A stretch of DNA of 50,025 nt from Mucilaginibacter sp. UBA5151 (GCA_002413785.1 DHXR01000012.1:1-50025), one strand, 5' to 3'; positions 32,447-42,247 are shown, counted from the first letter of the stretch. Translations and numbers: made by a program. Notes: a model not told the origin generated them from the sequence alone.

Positions 32447-32845
32447 ATGAAAAAACTTAGTCTGCTGTTTTTGCTGATGAGCTATACGGTGCATGCCCGG
32501 CAAAAAATTACCTGGCCCTATCATAAAAAAGCAGTTATCGTGCTTACTTATGATGATGGGCTCAGTTCGCAACTGAAAGTAGCCATTCCGCAACTGGATT
32601 CAGCTCATTTAACAGCCACTTTTTTTCTCATCGGCAAAGAATTAATAGCTTTTGTTAAAAAAGTTCAAAACAGCGGTGGTTTGGGTGTTTTTATGTTTCA
32701 CGGTGTGGGCGGCGATTATATAAACACCCCGGCTGCGGCACACAGGCAATTGCTGGCCTACCTGGTAAAAAACAGGAAAGATATTTGGGTTGCCACTTTT
32801 CAGCAGGCAATGGATTACGTAACACAGACAGAAAAAATAAATTAA
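32447..32845 (+). pseudogene. Polysaccharide deacetylase with internal deletion
   Basis: 132 residues where the family has roughly 260 or more. The start is normal: a signal peptide, then YDDGLSSQLKVAIPQLDSAHLTATFFLIG, which carries the metal-binding Asp of motif 1. After IGKELIAF the frame jumps to GGLGVFMFHGVGGDYINTP...LLAYLVKNRKDIWVATFQQAMDYV, which is the C-terminal end. The middle of the (beta/alpha) barrel, including the HxxxH zinc motif and the arginine motif, is gone. The join is in frame, so a protein could be made, but it should be inactive. The next gene begins 3 bp downstream. Confidence 0.8.
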
Positions 32846-32848
32846 AGA

Positions 32849-33409
32849 ATGCTTGATAAAATAAAAAGGTTCCTTATTGGCTTTATTCTTGTCTGCGATT
32901 ATATTTATGATAATATATACCGTTTAATTGCGGGTATGCCCCGTTTAAGCAGGTGCCAGGTTACGGCCCATCTTTTTATAGGGAGCCAGTATAATTTGCT
33001 TGGATTAAAAAAATTAAAGGCATTGGGGATAACCGCCATTGTGAATATGCGCGTGCATAATACCTATAATGATGCTGTACATGAGGGGATTAAATACCTC
33101 CATTTGCCTACCGTTGACAATACGCCTCCGCCGCTGGAAATATTGATTAAGGGCGCTGATTTTATTGATGAAGAGATCAGGAATAATGGTAAAGTGTATG
33201 TGCATTGCCGCCAGGGCCTTGGCAGGGGGCCCACCATGGCGATGGCTTACCTGATAAAACTGAGTATGACCTATCAGGAGGCTTATGATATGGTGCGAAA
33301 AGTGCGTATTTTTATCAATCCCCGCCCCGGTCAAATAAAAAGACTCAAGGAGTTGGTAGTTTATTACAGGGAACAGCATAAGCCTTCCCTAAATCCAAAT
33401 TGGCAATAA
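32849..33409 (+). CDS. Dual-specificity protein phosphatase
   Basis: 186 residues. An N-terminal hydrophobic helix (about 8-28) may anchor it in the membrane. The catalytic P-loop is HCRQGLGRG: Cys120 and Arg126 in the CX5R signature. General acid D90 appears in VDNTPPP. The pattern with FIGSQYNL...GITAIVNMR fits the atypical dual-specificity/lipid-phosphatase type. It removes phosphate from protein Ser/Thr/Tyr or from lipids or other small molecules; specificity is unknown. It starts 3 bp after the deacetylase remnant and is followed by the acyltransferase 56 bp later, suggesting an envelope-related operon. Confidence 0.88.
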   Translation: MLDKIKRFLIGFILVCDYIYDNIYRLIAGMPRLSRCQVTAHLFIGSQYNLLGLKKLKALGITAIVNMRVHNTYNDAVHEGIKYLHLPTVDNTPPPLEILIKGADFIDEEIRNNGKVYVHCRQGLGRGPTMAMAYLIKLSMTYQEAYDMVRKVRIFINPRPGQIKRLKELVVYYREQHKPSLNPNWQ

Positions 33410-33465
33410 TCGCTTAATGAAAGCTTTTAAAAAATAGCCTTTTAAAAAAATAACTATCGGAATTT

Positions 33466-34512
33466 ATGCCCCCTGCCAAACCCGGAAATATCGACTGGAT
33501 AAATAATTTAAGGCTGATTGCTTTGTATGCAGTGATCATTCTGCATAGTACATCGTTATTGCTGGCGCAGTATGGCAAAGTCCCGATGGCTGATTGGTGG
33601 ACAGCCGATTTTTTAAATGCACTGGTGCGTTTTGCTGTCCCTGTTTTTGTGATGATAACCGGGGCGCTGCTGCTGCACAGGGAATATGAGATCGGCGATT
33701 TTCTGAAAAAACGTTTAACCAGGGTTGTGCTGCCATTCCTGTTCTGGAGCCTGGTTTATGTATGGTATTCGTGGTATAACGAAGAAATTGTCTTCGGCAG
33801 CGATGCCTGGGCAAACATAAAGCAGGTTTTGCATTTGCTAAAGTATGGCAGTTCGTACCATTTATGGTATGTGTACATGCTTATCGGGCTTTACTTTTTT
33901 ATACCTGTTATCGGTAAATTTGTCCGCAATGCTACCGAAAAAGAAATACTGTACTTCTTAGCGGTATGGTTCGCGGTGATGCTGATCACCCAGCCCTACC
34001 TTTCGCGTTATAATCCTTCGGTAGATATGCATTATTTTGCCGGCTTTGCAGGCTACCTGGTGCTTGGGCACTACCTGGCTTTTAAAGATTTTAATGTAAG
34101 GCATTTGCGCGGATGGATGTTCGCTTTATTTGTTTTTAGCATATTACTTATTGCCTTAGGGAGCAGGTTGCTGCTAAAATATCCCGTTTGGCCGGGTACA
34201 ATGTTTTACGAACCGGTAAACCCGGCTGTAGTGATGCTGGCTGTAAGTGTTTTTATTATTGTAAAACTTACTGCTTTGAAAATGCCGCCTGTGGTTATCC
34301 GCATGCGTGATTTTGCCGGGAAATATAATTATGGCATCTACCTGGGCCATGCCCTTGTGTTATATTTTTTGGATGAACCTTTTGGAATCAGCTACAAGTT
34401 GTGTACGCCGATTATTGCCATTCCGCTTACGGCATTGGTTTGCTTATTGGTGACCCTGCTGCTGGTATGGGTAATTAATAAAATACCATTTGGGAAATGG
34501 GTTTCGGGGTAA
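33466..34512 (+). CDS. Acyltransferase family 3 membrane protein
   Basis: 348 residues with about ten transmembrane helices. The N-terminal signature INNLRLIALYAVIILHSTSLL (about 9-29), with R14 and the catalytic-type His26, is that of acyltransferase family 3 (OafA/WecH-like). These transfer acetyl or other acyl groups from the cytoplasm to sugars of surface polysaccharides. The second conserved arginines lie in KKRLTRVVLPF (about 84-94). No C-terminal SGNH domain is present. It follows the phosphatase and probably belongs to the same transcript. The acceptor cannot be told. Confidence 0.9.
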   Translation: MPPAKPGNIDWINNLRLIALYAVIILHSTSLLLAQYGKVPMADWWTADFLNALVRFAVPVFVMITGALLLHREYEIGDFLKKRLTRVVLPFLFWSLVYVWYSWYNEEIVFGSDAWANIKQVLHLLKYGSSYHLWYVYMLIGLYFFIPVIGKFVRNATEKEILYFLAVWFAVMLITQPYLSRYNPSVDMHYFAGFAGYLVLGHYLAFKDFNVRHLRGWMFALFVFSILLIALGSRLLLKYPVWPGTMFYEPVNPAVVMLAVSVFIIVKLTALKMPPVVIRMRDFAGKYNYGIYLGHALVLYFLDEPFGISYKLCTPIIAIPLTALVCLLVTLLLVWVINKIPFGKWVSG

Positions 34513-34544
34513 AATTGAAATCATGGTATGTTGGCAACTTGCCA

Positions 34545-34618
34545 ATGGGTAGCCACTACGTGGCAAGAATGTCTTGTTATTTGTTTTCTACAAACGGGTT
34601 ACCCCTACGGGGTATTTG
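34545..34618. repeat. Second copy of the GTAGCC...CTACAAA repeat
   Basis: GGGTAGCCACTACGTGGC, TTTGTTTTCTACAAA and GGGTTACCCCTACGGGGT occur in the same order as at 10045-10118, in the same orientation. Both are short inverted units joined by the TTTTCTACAAA linker. They are dispersed repeats. Confidence 0.85.
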
Positions 34619-34775
34619 AATGACAATACAGCCTTGAAGAGGCTACCCAAAACGACATGCACACTAAAGTATTTTGTCTCTATCTGTTTAATAAAGTCAT
34701 ACCAATAAAAGGCATCATAATTCCCAAAATTTTTAAGAGATTTGCCCCCTTGCAAACCTTTGCTCATTTTATCGG

Positions 34776-36401
34776 ATGAAGAAACTAACTGAAAAAAACG
34801 CGGCCGGCTATGTAGCTATACTGATTCTAATAACCTTCGTACTGCGTTGCTTTATCGCCGCTTATACCGGGCTTGGTAATGGCGAGTCGTATTATTTCAG
34901 GGGGGCGCTGCACCTTAATTTGAGTTATTTTGATCAGCCGCCCTTGTTTTTCTGGTTAGGGGCTTTAAGCATAAAACTGTTTGGCCTGTCGAATTTTGGG
35001 ATCAGGTTTGCTTCGGTGCTTTTGTTTGCAGGCACCACCTGGATGCTGTTTTTGGTTACCAAAAAGCTGTTCACCGCGAAGGCCGGGTTTTGGGCAGTGG
35101 TTATTATGAATTTAAGCGCGGTTTTTACCTACGCTATTGCCTGCTGGTACCAGCCGGATGCGCCGTTGATGTTTTTCTGGCTGGTGGCCACTTACTTCAT
35201 CGTTCAGTTAATGGTTAGTCCCGATGCCGGGAACTCCGAAGCTACACGCTACAACCGCAAAACCTGGTTGCTTTGGCTGGCAGTGGGGATAAGCATGGGC
35301 CTGGCCACCCTCAGCAAATACCATGTGTTGTTTTTATTTGCAGGCGTTTTTATGTTTATAGCCACCAATAAAAATCAAAGGCACTGGCTTCGCCATCCCG
35401 GGCCATATTTAGCTGTTTTAATCACCCTGGTTATGGCGATGCCGATATTATGGTGGAACTATAATAACAACTGGGTTTCTTTTGTTTTCCAGGGGTCAAG
35501 GGCAGGGGTAAAGGGCGAAGGGTTTCATTTGCATATCGACTGGTTTTTGCGGAGCATAGCAGGGCAGGCTGCCTTCCTGCTGCCATGGATATGGTTCCCG
35601 ACCATCAGGCAGCTTTTTATCTCCTATAAACTCCGTAAACAATTATTAGCCTATAGCTTTATATTCTGGATGGCTATATTGCCCATCGTTTTTTTTACCA
35701 TGGTTACCTTATGGGCCGATCTGCAATATCATTTTCACTGGCAGGCGCCCGGCTATATGATGTTATTTATTGCGCTTGGTTTCGCGGTCGATAAAAGCCT
35801 TAACAGCGATAGTAAAGGAAAGCGTCTTACCCGTCGCTGGATGAATTTTTCCGTTTGTTTTACCATCATTACCATAAGCGTACTTTCGCTGCACATGGTT
35901 ACAGGTTTCTGGACGGCTTATGGTCCAAAATGGGTGGTCCATGTTTTTCATGGCGATAACCTCGATCCTACCATACAGGGCGTTGATTATACCGATGTCA
36001 ATACCCGGTTCGAAAAAGAAGGCTGGTTACAGAATCCGGATATATTTACCGGCAGTGCCCGCTGGTGGCTCACAGGGAAACTTGACTGGGCGCTGAAAGG
36101 AAAAAAAGACATTATCGTTTTTGATCCTGATCCCCGTAACCTGGCTTTTTTGGTTGATCCCAAAACGCTTATCGGTAAGGATGCAATCATTATCGGCGAT
36201 CATCATGAGCCTTTTATAGAGGAGAATGTTAAACCGTTTTTTGATAGTGTAACCCAATTGCCTGATGTGCAGATAATCCGTAACGGCCCCGAATACACAC
36301 TACAGGTGTACTATTGCAAAAATTTCCATATTTCTGCACAGCAGCGCATGGACCTGCCATTATACCGGCAACTGATAGGATTACCGCCATTTGGAAAGTG
36401 A
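34776..36401 (+). CDS. GT39-like membrane glycosyltransferase
   Basis: 541 residues with about ten or more transmembrane helices in the N-terminal 370 residues, then a soluble C-terminal part. After the first helix comes YTGLGNGESYYFRGAL (with the acidic residue in the first extracytoplasmic loop, here E32 in NGESYY), then YFDQPPLFFWLGALSIKLFG, typical of the ArnT/PMT-related GT39 and GT83 superfamily. These use polyprenyl-phosphate sugars to modify lipid A, proteins or polysaccharides on the outer face. The acceptor is unknown. It has its own start and a 263-bp repeat-bearing spacer before it. Confidence 0.9.
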   Translation: MKKLTEKNAAGYVAILILITFVLRCFIAAYTGLGNGESYYFRGALHLNLSYFDQPPLFFWLGALSIKLFGLSNFGIRFASVLLFAGTTWMLFLVTKKLFTAKAGFWAVVIMNLSAVFTYAIACWYQPDAPLMFFWLVATYFIVQLMVSPDAGNSEATRYNRKTWLLWLAVGISMGLATLSKYHVLFLFAGVFMFIATNKNQRHWLRHPGPYLAVLITLVMAMPILWWNYNNNWVSFVFQGSRAGVKGEGFHLHIDWFLRSIAGQAAFLLPWIWFPTIRQLFISYKLRKQLLAYSFIFWMAILPIVFFTMVTLWADLQYHFHWQAPGYMMLFIALGFAVDKSLNSDSKGKRLTRRWMNFSVCFTIITISVLSLHMVTGFWTAYGPKWVVHVFHGDNLDPTIQGVDYTDVNTRFEKEGWLQNPDIFTGSARWWLTGKLDWALKGKKDIIVFDPDPRNLAFLVDPKTLIGKDAIIIGDHHEPFIEENVKPFFDSVTQLPDVQIIRNGPEYTLQVYYCKNFHISAQQRMDLPLYRQLIGLPPFGK

Positions 36402-36404
36402 ATT

Positions 36405-36666
36405 TGCACTAATTTACACGAATGAAATAGACACGAATTGAAAATTGCACGAATGAAACAGGCACGAATTTACACGAATGGAATTTGTGCGAATTTACAC
36501 TAATGAAATTTGCCTGAATTTTACTAATTTTACTGCACTAATTATACTAATTGATTGAACACCTATAACGCGGATTTATTGATACGGATCATCAAAAGTC
36601 TATCCAACAACCATTTGTGCCATTCGAATAAATTCGTGAAATTCGTGTTTCATCAATTAGTGTCGG
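36405..36666. repeat. CACGAATTTACACGAATG inverted word cluster crossing the GH20 start
   Basis: The left words (36405-36545) include CACTAATTTACACGAATG, CACGAATTGAAAATTGCACG and AATTTACACTAATG. The right part (36613-36666) is inverted: TTGTGCCATTCG, AATTCGTGAAATTCGTG, TTTCATCAATTAGTG. The right part overlaps the presumed start codon and signal peptide of the GH20 gene. Confidence 0.85.
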
Positions 36667-38354
36667 CATTTATTTTCTTCCCGCTTTTTCTATCAGCTCA
36701 AACCATTAATATCATTCCGCTGCCAAAATCATTTGTAAAAGCAGACGGGCAGTTTCAACTGAGTGCACAAACGGTTATCGGTACGAATAATGCTTCATTG
36801 CTACCCCAGGCCAATTATTTGCAGACAGTATTAAGTAAAACAACTGCGTTGGCGATATCCCTTGATCCAAATGAAGCAATTGCTACGATCGATCTTCAGT
36901 TAATTGATAAAAAACAAATTCCCGGCGCTTATACGCTGAAAATTGAACCCAAAAAGATAACCATCCGGGCATCAGGAAATGAAGGTGTTTTTGATGGGAT
37001 AGTTTCACTGCTCCAATTAATCCGGAATCAACCCGGCGGCAACGTGATCAATTTGCCTGCCGGCCAAATAACGGATGCCCCAAGATTTCAATGGCGGGGT
37101 TTTATGCTGGATGAATCGCGCCATTTTTTTGGCAAGGAAAAAGTTGAACAATTATTGGATTGGATGGCTTTTTACAAATTAAACAAGTTTCACTGGCATT
37201 TAACTGATGCTAACGGCTGGCGCATCGAAATAAAAAAATACCCCGCGTTAACCACAGTAGGAGGGGTTGGAAATCATTCCGATTCGCTGGCTGCTGCAAA
37301 ATATTATACAAGTGATGATATTAAGGAGATTGTAGCTTACGCCCGCGACAGGTTTATAACCGTTATCCCCGAAATAGATATGCCGGGTCATGCCACCGCT
37401 GCCAACAGGGCCTACCCGGAGTACAGTGGGGGCAGTGTGCCGAAATACCCCAATTTTACTTTCGATCCATCAAATGAAAAAGTATATCCGTTTTTAGCTG
37501 ACATATTGAGGGAAACCAATAGCCTTTTCCCTGCCGGGATGATCCATTTAGGTGGAGATGAAGCGGCGCTGGGGATGCAGGCATGGGCCGGAAAGCCTGC
37601 GATTACAGCTATGATGGCAAAAAATAAATTCACAACACTTGCCGATCTGGAGCACTACTTTTTCCGCCGTATGGCCGATACCGTAATTAGCCTTGGCAGC
37701 AAAGTTTTGTGCTGGGATGAGGCCGCCGAAACCGACCTCCCGGCTGATAAAACTATCGTTTTTTGGTGGAGGCAAAATGTGCCTTCGCAACTGGGCCTGG
37801 CGCTTCAAAAAAAATACGATGTGGTGCTATGCCCAAGGCTCCCGCTTTATTTTGATTTTGTGCAGGATAAAAATCACGTATCGGGCCGTAAATGGGAAGG
37901 GACTTTCTTTAATAACGAACACGATATTTATAATTTCCCCGATAAACTGCTGCCGGCCGATGAATTAGCTTCAACACAAATCCTGGGCATACAGGCAAAT
38001 ATATGGACGGAAACCATCGGATCAGCAAAAAGGCTTGATTTTATGATCTTCCCGCGCTTGGCCGCATTAGCAGAAGCGGCATGGACAGAACAGGGCCTAA
38101 AGGATGAAAACTCCTTCAATGAACGCCTGAAATTAAATTTTGCGCTGTATGATAAAGATAGTATCTATTATTACAATCCATTCAACCCTTCGATGCATCC
38201 TGAGGTAATTGATTTTGCGCCACGTATCGTTAAGGCCCGAAATCATCATCATGGACGCGGACCGGATAGGCTTAACCACTATGCTATTGGCGGACAGATG
38301 GAGCAGAGCCTAAAACGGCACCATTCAAAAGCGAAAAAGCGACATATAGCATAA
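36636..38354 (+). CDS. Beta-N-acetylhexosaminidase, GH20
   Basis: 572 residues from GTG 36636, which gives a plausible signal peptide (1-22, ending LSAQ). No ATG exists; the frame opens at TTG 36555 with an unlikely leader. The GH20b-like N-terminal domain covers about 25-150 and the catalytic barrel about 150-480. The barrel signature is FQWRGFMLDESRHFFGK, and the catalytic Asp-Glu pair is HLGGDEA (D308-E309). It releases terminal GlcNAc/GalNAc from glycans such as chitin oligomers or glycoproteins by substrate-assisted catalysis. It is likely periplasmic or secreted. The C-terminus is basic and His-rich (HHHGRG...RHHSKAKKR). It is followed after 120 bp by another glycosidase. Confidence 0.9.
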   Translation: MKFVFHQLVSAFIFFPLFLSAQTINIIPLPKSFVKADGQFQLSAQTVIGTNNASLLPQANYLQTVLSKTTALAISLDPNEAIATIDLQLIDKKQIPGAYTLKIEPKKITIRASGNEGVFDGIVSLLQLIRNQPGGNVINLPAGQITDAPRFQWRGFMLDESRHFFGKEKVEQLLDWMAFYKLNKFHWHLTDANGWRIEIKKYPALTTVGGVGNHSDSLAAAKYYTSDDIKEIVAYARDRFITVIPEIDMPGHATAANRAYPEYSGGSVPKYPNFTFDPSNEKVYPFLADILRETNSLFPAGMIHLGGDEAALGMQAWAGKPAITAMMAKNKFTTLADLEHYFFRRMADTVISLGSKVLCWDEAAETDLPADKTIVFWWRQNVPSQLGLALQKKYDVVLCPRLPLYFDFVQDKNHVSGRKWEGTFFNNEHDIYNFPDKLLPADELASTQILGIQANIWTETIGSAKRLDFMIFPRLAALAEAAWTEQGLKDENSFNERLKLNFALYDKDSIYYYNPFNPSMHPEVIDFAPRIVKARNHHHGRGPDRLNHYAIGGQMEQSLKRHHSKAKKRHIA

Positions 38355-38474
38355 ACGCCTTATTTACCCCTAACTGACGTAATATTTTTATTGCTATTCC
38401 TGTTCACAATATAATTAACATTAATTTTAACCATTGGAAATTAATTCCCTTCCTTTTATAAATAAAGAAATACT

Positions 38475-40439
38475 TTGAAAAACAATTGCAGCAACCGAAG
38501 AAAATATCACGTCACAGGTTTATTGACTGTTTTAATATTACTGTTTGCATTTGTTAATGAAGCCTGTTGCCAGGCCGAACTTGAGCCATGGGGTAATTTA
38601 ACGGGCATCCGGAAAGACGGACAGCTTTTTGAATTTGAATCGGGTATCAGGGTAATTGACAATAAAGGGAAGGTATTTTCAACAGCCAAAGAGCGGCAGC
38701 GGCCTCATTTTAAACGCAATGGCGACGAGCAGGTGGTAACTACCAATATCGATAGCCTGTTTTTTAAAGAAACAGTACAGGATTTGAGCGCAGGGAGCAT
38801 AAAAGTAACGCTGAATTTAAACGCTCATGCCGATGCAGATTTTAACGGCGTGTTTTTTTGTATCACCTTGCCGACTGATGATTATACACCCGGCAGGCTG
38901 CGTTTATCAGGGGTTAATGACCCATTGAAAGATTATGTTGGGATAGGGAAAAACTATGATGATACTGCCGATGGTTTTGAGATCAATTCGCCGGCACGGG
39001 GCTTTAAAATAAAATTTGGCGCACCTGCTGCTATTAAATATAAAACAGATACCAGCAGGGGCCATAGCGGCCTGCAGCTTTATGTTGCATTAAAATTAAA
39101 TGGTATGCATAAAGGCGATATGGTGCAAAGTGTTTATACCATTACCACGTCAGGCGATATTGATAAGGCAGCTGTAAACCTGGCTATAAATACGGCGAAA
39201 CCCGGCCGTGCATTTGACGGGCTTGGCGGCAATTTCCGTTTGCAAAACCCTAAAGCCGATCCCCAGGTTATTGATTATTGCCTGCAAAACATGCGTGTTG
39301 CCTATAGCAGGGTTGAAATGCCCTGGCGTTTCTGGCAACCGAACAAGGATGTCGATCCAACAGCCGCCGCCGACTCCGGCAAACTTAGTCCGGCAGTTGC
39401 AAAAGCCATGCAGATGGCGCACAGGCTGGATAGCCTCCATATCCCGATCATACTTTCGGCATGGTTTCCGCCTGATTGGGCAGTAACCGGAAAGGTAAAT
39501 TTCGGCCCGGTGAACGGCGTTTGGGGCAACCCGCTTAACAAAAACAATATGGACGCCATTTATAAATCCATTGCCGATTATCTCATTTACCTGAAAAATA
39601 AATACGGTGTTCAAGTAAAACTGTTTTCGTTCAATGAGTCGGACCTGGGGATCAATATCCGTTTAACGGCACAGGACCACGATGATTTTATAAAGGGATG
39701 CGGCGCTTATTTCGCCGCCCATGACCTTAAAACAAAAATGCTTTTGGGTGATAATTCTGACGCGACTACCTTTAAGTTTATTTACCCTGCCATGAATGAT
39801 CCGGAAGCCAAACCATATATCGGCGCTATTTCTTTTCACTCGTGGAGGGGTTTTGAAACTGCAACATTACAGAAATGGGCCAGGGCGGCAACCCTGATGA
39901 ATATTCCCTTACTTGTTGGGGAGGGAAGTATTGATGCAGCGGCGTGGGGCTATCCTGATATTTTCCAGGAACAAACTTATGCGCTTAAAGAGATCACCTT
40001 ATATACCCGGCTGCTAGCCATTTGTCAGCCTGAATCCATTCTGCAATGGCAGCTGACATCAGATTATTCGCCACTGATTGGCGGCGGGATATTTGGCAAT
40101 AATGAACCCCTGCACCCCGGTCAAAGGTTTTGGAATTTGAAACAACTTTCAACAACCCCCAAAGGCTTATTTGCCATGCCTATAACCTGCGACAGGCCAA
40201 ACATAATATGCGCCGCTTTGGGTGACAACAAAAAAGGCGTTTATACCATTCACCTTGTTAATAATGGCGCTGTACGGAAGGTGACTTTAAGCGGGTTGCC
40301 CGGGAATGTAAAACAATTGCAGGTATATACCACCAGCAGGGAGTTAAATATGCAGGATGAAGGGATGGTAAAAGTAAAGGACGGGCAGGCGATGTTTAAA
40401 TTACCTGCAACAAGTTATACAACGCTGATAAGTAAATAG
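38475..40439 (+). CDS. Secreted GH30-like glycosidase (clan GH-A)
   Basis: 654 residues starting at TTG 38475, followed by a good signal peptide (about 10-33); no ATG is available upstream. Residues about 35-230 form a beta-rich N-terminal part, and about 240-560 a (beta/alpha)8 barrel starting RAFDGLGGNF. The acid/base is the Asn-Glu pair N387-E388 in SFNESD, and the nucleophile is E483 in LLVGEGS, the expected clan GH-A spacing. A C-terminal beta domain (about 570-654) matches the small side domain of GH30 enzymes. Likely substrates are xylan, glucuronoxylan or beta-1,6-galactan. It lies beside the GH20 gene on the same strand. Specific family assignment is moderately certain. Confidence 0.85.
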   Translation: MKNNCSNRRKYHVTGLLTVLILLFAFVNEACCQAELEPWGNLTGIRKDGQLFEFESGIRVIDNKGKVFSTAKERQRPHFKRNGDEQVVTTNIDSLFFKETVQDLSAGSIKVTLNLNAHADADFNGVFFCITLPTDDYTPGRLRLSGVNDPLKDYVGIGKNYDDTADGFEINSPARGFKIKFGAPAAIKYKTDTSRGHSGLQLYVALKLNGMHKGDMVQSVYTITTSGDIDKAAVNLAINTAKPGRAFDGLGGNFRLQNPKADPQVIDYCLQNMRVAYSRVEMPWRFWQPNKDVDPTAAADSGKLSPAVAKAMQMAHRLDSLHIPIILSAWFPPDWAVTGKVNFGPVNGVWGNPLNKNNMDAIYKSIADYLIYLKNKYGVQVKLFSFNESDLGINIRLTAQDHDDFIKGCGAYFAAHDLKTKMLLGDNSDATTFKFIYPAMNDPEAKPYIGAISFHSWRGFETATLQKWARAATLMNIPLLVGEGSIDAAAWGYPDIFQEQTYALKEITLYTRLLAICQPESILQWQLTSDYSPLIGGGIFGNNEPLHPGQRFWNLKQLSTTPKGLFAMPITCDRPNIICAALGDNKKGVYTIHLVNNGAVRKVTLSGLPGNVKQLQVYTTSRELNMQDEGMVKVKDGQAMFKLPATSYTTLISK

Positions 40440-40462
40440 ATCTTTTGTTTAGTTTTGTCGTG

Positions 40463-40690
40463 ATGACAAATGACCATCTAAGCATACCCCTTTTTGAAAT
40501 GCGGCTCGAAGAAATCCACCGCGCCGACCCATGGTTGCGCTTTGAAATCTCCATACGTGATTTTATTGCTTTATTCCCCGTGAGATATAAGAATGGCCGG
40601 GCCATCAAACCTGAACACCCTGCGGCCTACGGTGTTGACCGCGAGGTGTTTTTAAAAGTTTTGGTTGCCTTTAGCCAGTGTTTTAACTAA
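40463..40690 (+). CDS. Small hypothetical protein
   Basis: 75 residues from ATG 40463. The sequence is protein-like, with an RLEEIHRADPWLRFEISIRDFIALFPVRYKNG core. It has no signal peptide. I do not recognise a family. The stop is 10 bp from the stop of the converging hypothetical gene. It could be a regulatory or chaperone-like small protein, but no evidence supports either. Confidence 0.5.
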   Translation: MTNDHLSIPLFEMRLEEIHRADPWLRFEISIRDFIALFPVRYKNGRAIKPEHPAAYGVDREVFLKVLVAFSQCFN

Positions 40691-40700
40691 ACGGCCTGGC

Positions 40701-41042
40701 CTATCTGTAGGCTGATAAATGGGTGGTTTTTATACTGAGGATAAATGTTTTCCCAACGCTTATCTTTATATTTTTATCAAGCAGCATAGCTTTTATGGCG
40801 TCATCAGATTTTAAAGCTTCATAAAGGTCACGGGCAACTGCCGAACCGCTGATGTTATTAATAACCTTTCCATTTTCCATCTGAATATTAAAGGTATATC
40901 CTGATTTCCCGCGATCTCCGGCTGATTCAAAATCCTGTATATTTAGCTTGAATTGCTGATCTTCGTTAAGACTTTTTTTGATGTGCAAACGGATAACCGG
41001 GAGGTACCTTTTCCAGGTAGTTAAATATTGTCTATCTTCCAT
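40701..41042 (-). CDS. Hypothetical protein, mixed alpha/beta
   Basis: 113 residues from ATG 41042. Basic and acidic strands alternate with a helix (AVARDLYEALKSDDAIKAMLLD). No signal peptide or membrane segment is present, and I know no family. The strand-rich middle (FKLNIQDFESAG...YTFNIQMENGKV) resembles a small binding domain. A spacer of 150 bp separates it from the lipoprotein gene. Confidence 0.6.
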   Translation of the reverse strand: MEDRQYLTTWKRYLPVIRLHIKKSLNEDQQFKLNIQDFESAGDRGKSGYTFNIQMENGKVINNISGSAVARDLYEALKSDDAIKAMLLDKNIKISVGKTFILSIKTTHLSAYR

Positions 41043-41192
41043 GTGAGCTGATAAAGATATGATAATAAAACTGTATTTGGTTAAAATTGTGTTAGTTTAT
41101 TACTATTAAATTTGTTTGGCTGTTAATATTGGCTGATTAAGTTGATTGGATGAGGTAACCTTCAATATTTTGTGCTAAAACATCATAGTGCT

Positions 41193-42200
41193 TCATTTAT
41201 TAAAAAATGGCATTGGCAAAAGCTGAACATCCTGTTCAAATAAAGCCTTTTTGCCGGATAGCATAAACGCATTGTGAAGGTTGAGCATAAGGGTTTCCTT
41301 TCCGGGATTCTCTATTTTTGAGTATTTCTTAAAATGGATCAATACCCTGTCGCCTTTTTCCATCGTATCCGGGTTCTGTTGCGCACCGGAAATTTTTTCT
41401 ATCCTGATCATTTTGGCTTCGCCCGGCAAAGATTTGCTTCCGGCAGTAATATCTAAAGCACCCCGGATAATTTTAACCGGGAAATCGCCATGGTTTACAA
41501 TAAATAATTCTGCATGCAGGGTGTCCTGCTGATAATAGCTTTTTAATCGGAAATTAAGGCCCGAAATTGCGATCTCCTGCTCACTCAAATATACAAACGG
41601 GGGATGTTGTACCTGTTTTAAGATGATGGTAAGATATCTCTTTTGTCGTTCATTAAAGCCGGTTCCGGTATTAAATGAATAACCGGTCAACGGCTTTTTA
41701 TATTTCCGGCTGTAGGCCATGTATTCATTTTTTGCTGATTGTAATCTTAGTGACAGTGATGTTAAACTGTCTTTTCCGGGCGCTTTATATAAGATGGAAA
41801 CGATATAGCCGGGTTTAAAAATTCCCGTCATTCCTGTAACCTGGTACTCTTTAAGATTATTTAAAGGGTTGAACTTTAAGGACAATGTTGTATCCTTTCC
41901 CTCACCTAATAAAACACGATCAAACCCTGCTACTGGTATCGATCGTAATCCTTCATCTGTGGCAATAATAATTTCCTGTATGTCAAGCGCTGTTGATTCT
42001 GTGTTTGAAAGTTTAATTTGGGCGGTCATTTCTTTCCGGGCTATATTTCCTGTAAGGCTAAGCACAGCAGATAATGCACCGGCGGTAGTATCTGCGGAAC
42101 CGTAGCTTAATTCATTTGCATTGCTTTTATTTTTTTTATTGACAGGGCCGCAACTGTGTAACAGAACAGCGGCAAGGATTACAAGAAAGGATCGCTTCAT
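41193..42200 (-). CDS. Lipoprotein of unknown function
   Basis: 335 residues. The signal peptide ends in a lipobox (VLLHSC, Cys17), followed by Gly-Pro and a Lys/Asn-rich linker. The rest is rich in beta strands and looks like two Ig-like or sandwich units (about 40-150 and 190-320), for example TGNIARKEMTAQIKLSNTES and FRLKSYYQQDTLHAELFIVN. It should be anchored to the outer membrane facing the periplasm or the surface. No family is recognised. Next to the amylase gene and on the same strand, it may belong to starch use, but a repeat of about 40 bp lies between them. Confidence 0.75.
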   Translation of the reverse strand: MKRSFLVILAAVLLHSCGPVNKKNKSNANELSYGSADTTAGALSAVLSLTGNIARKEMTAQIKLSNTESTALDIQEIIIATDEGLRSIPVAGFDRVLLGEGKDTTLSLKFNPLNNLKEYQVTGMTGIFKPGYIVSILYKAPGKDSLTSLSLRLQSAKNEYMAYSRKYKKPLTGYSFNTGTGFNERQKRYLTIILKQVQHPPFVYLSEQEIAISGLNFRLKSYYQQDTLHAELFIVNHGDFPVKIIRGALDITAGSKSLPGEAKMIRIEKISGAQQNPDTMEKGDRVLIHFKKYSKIENPGKETLMLNLHNAFMLSGKKALFEQDVQLLPMPFFNK

Positions 42201-42247
42201 TTTATTATTTAGTTTGTATTTTATATTTTAAAATATTTCGCAAAAAA

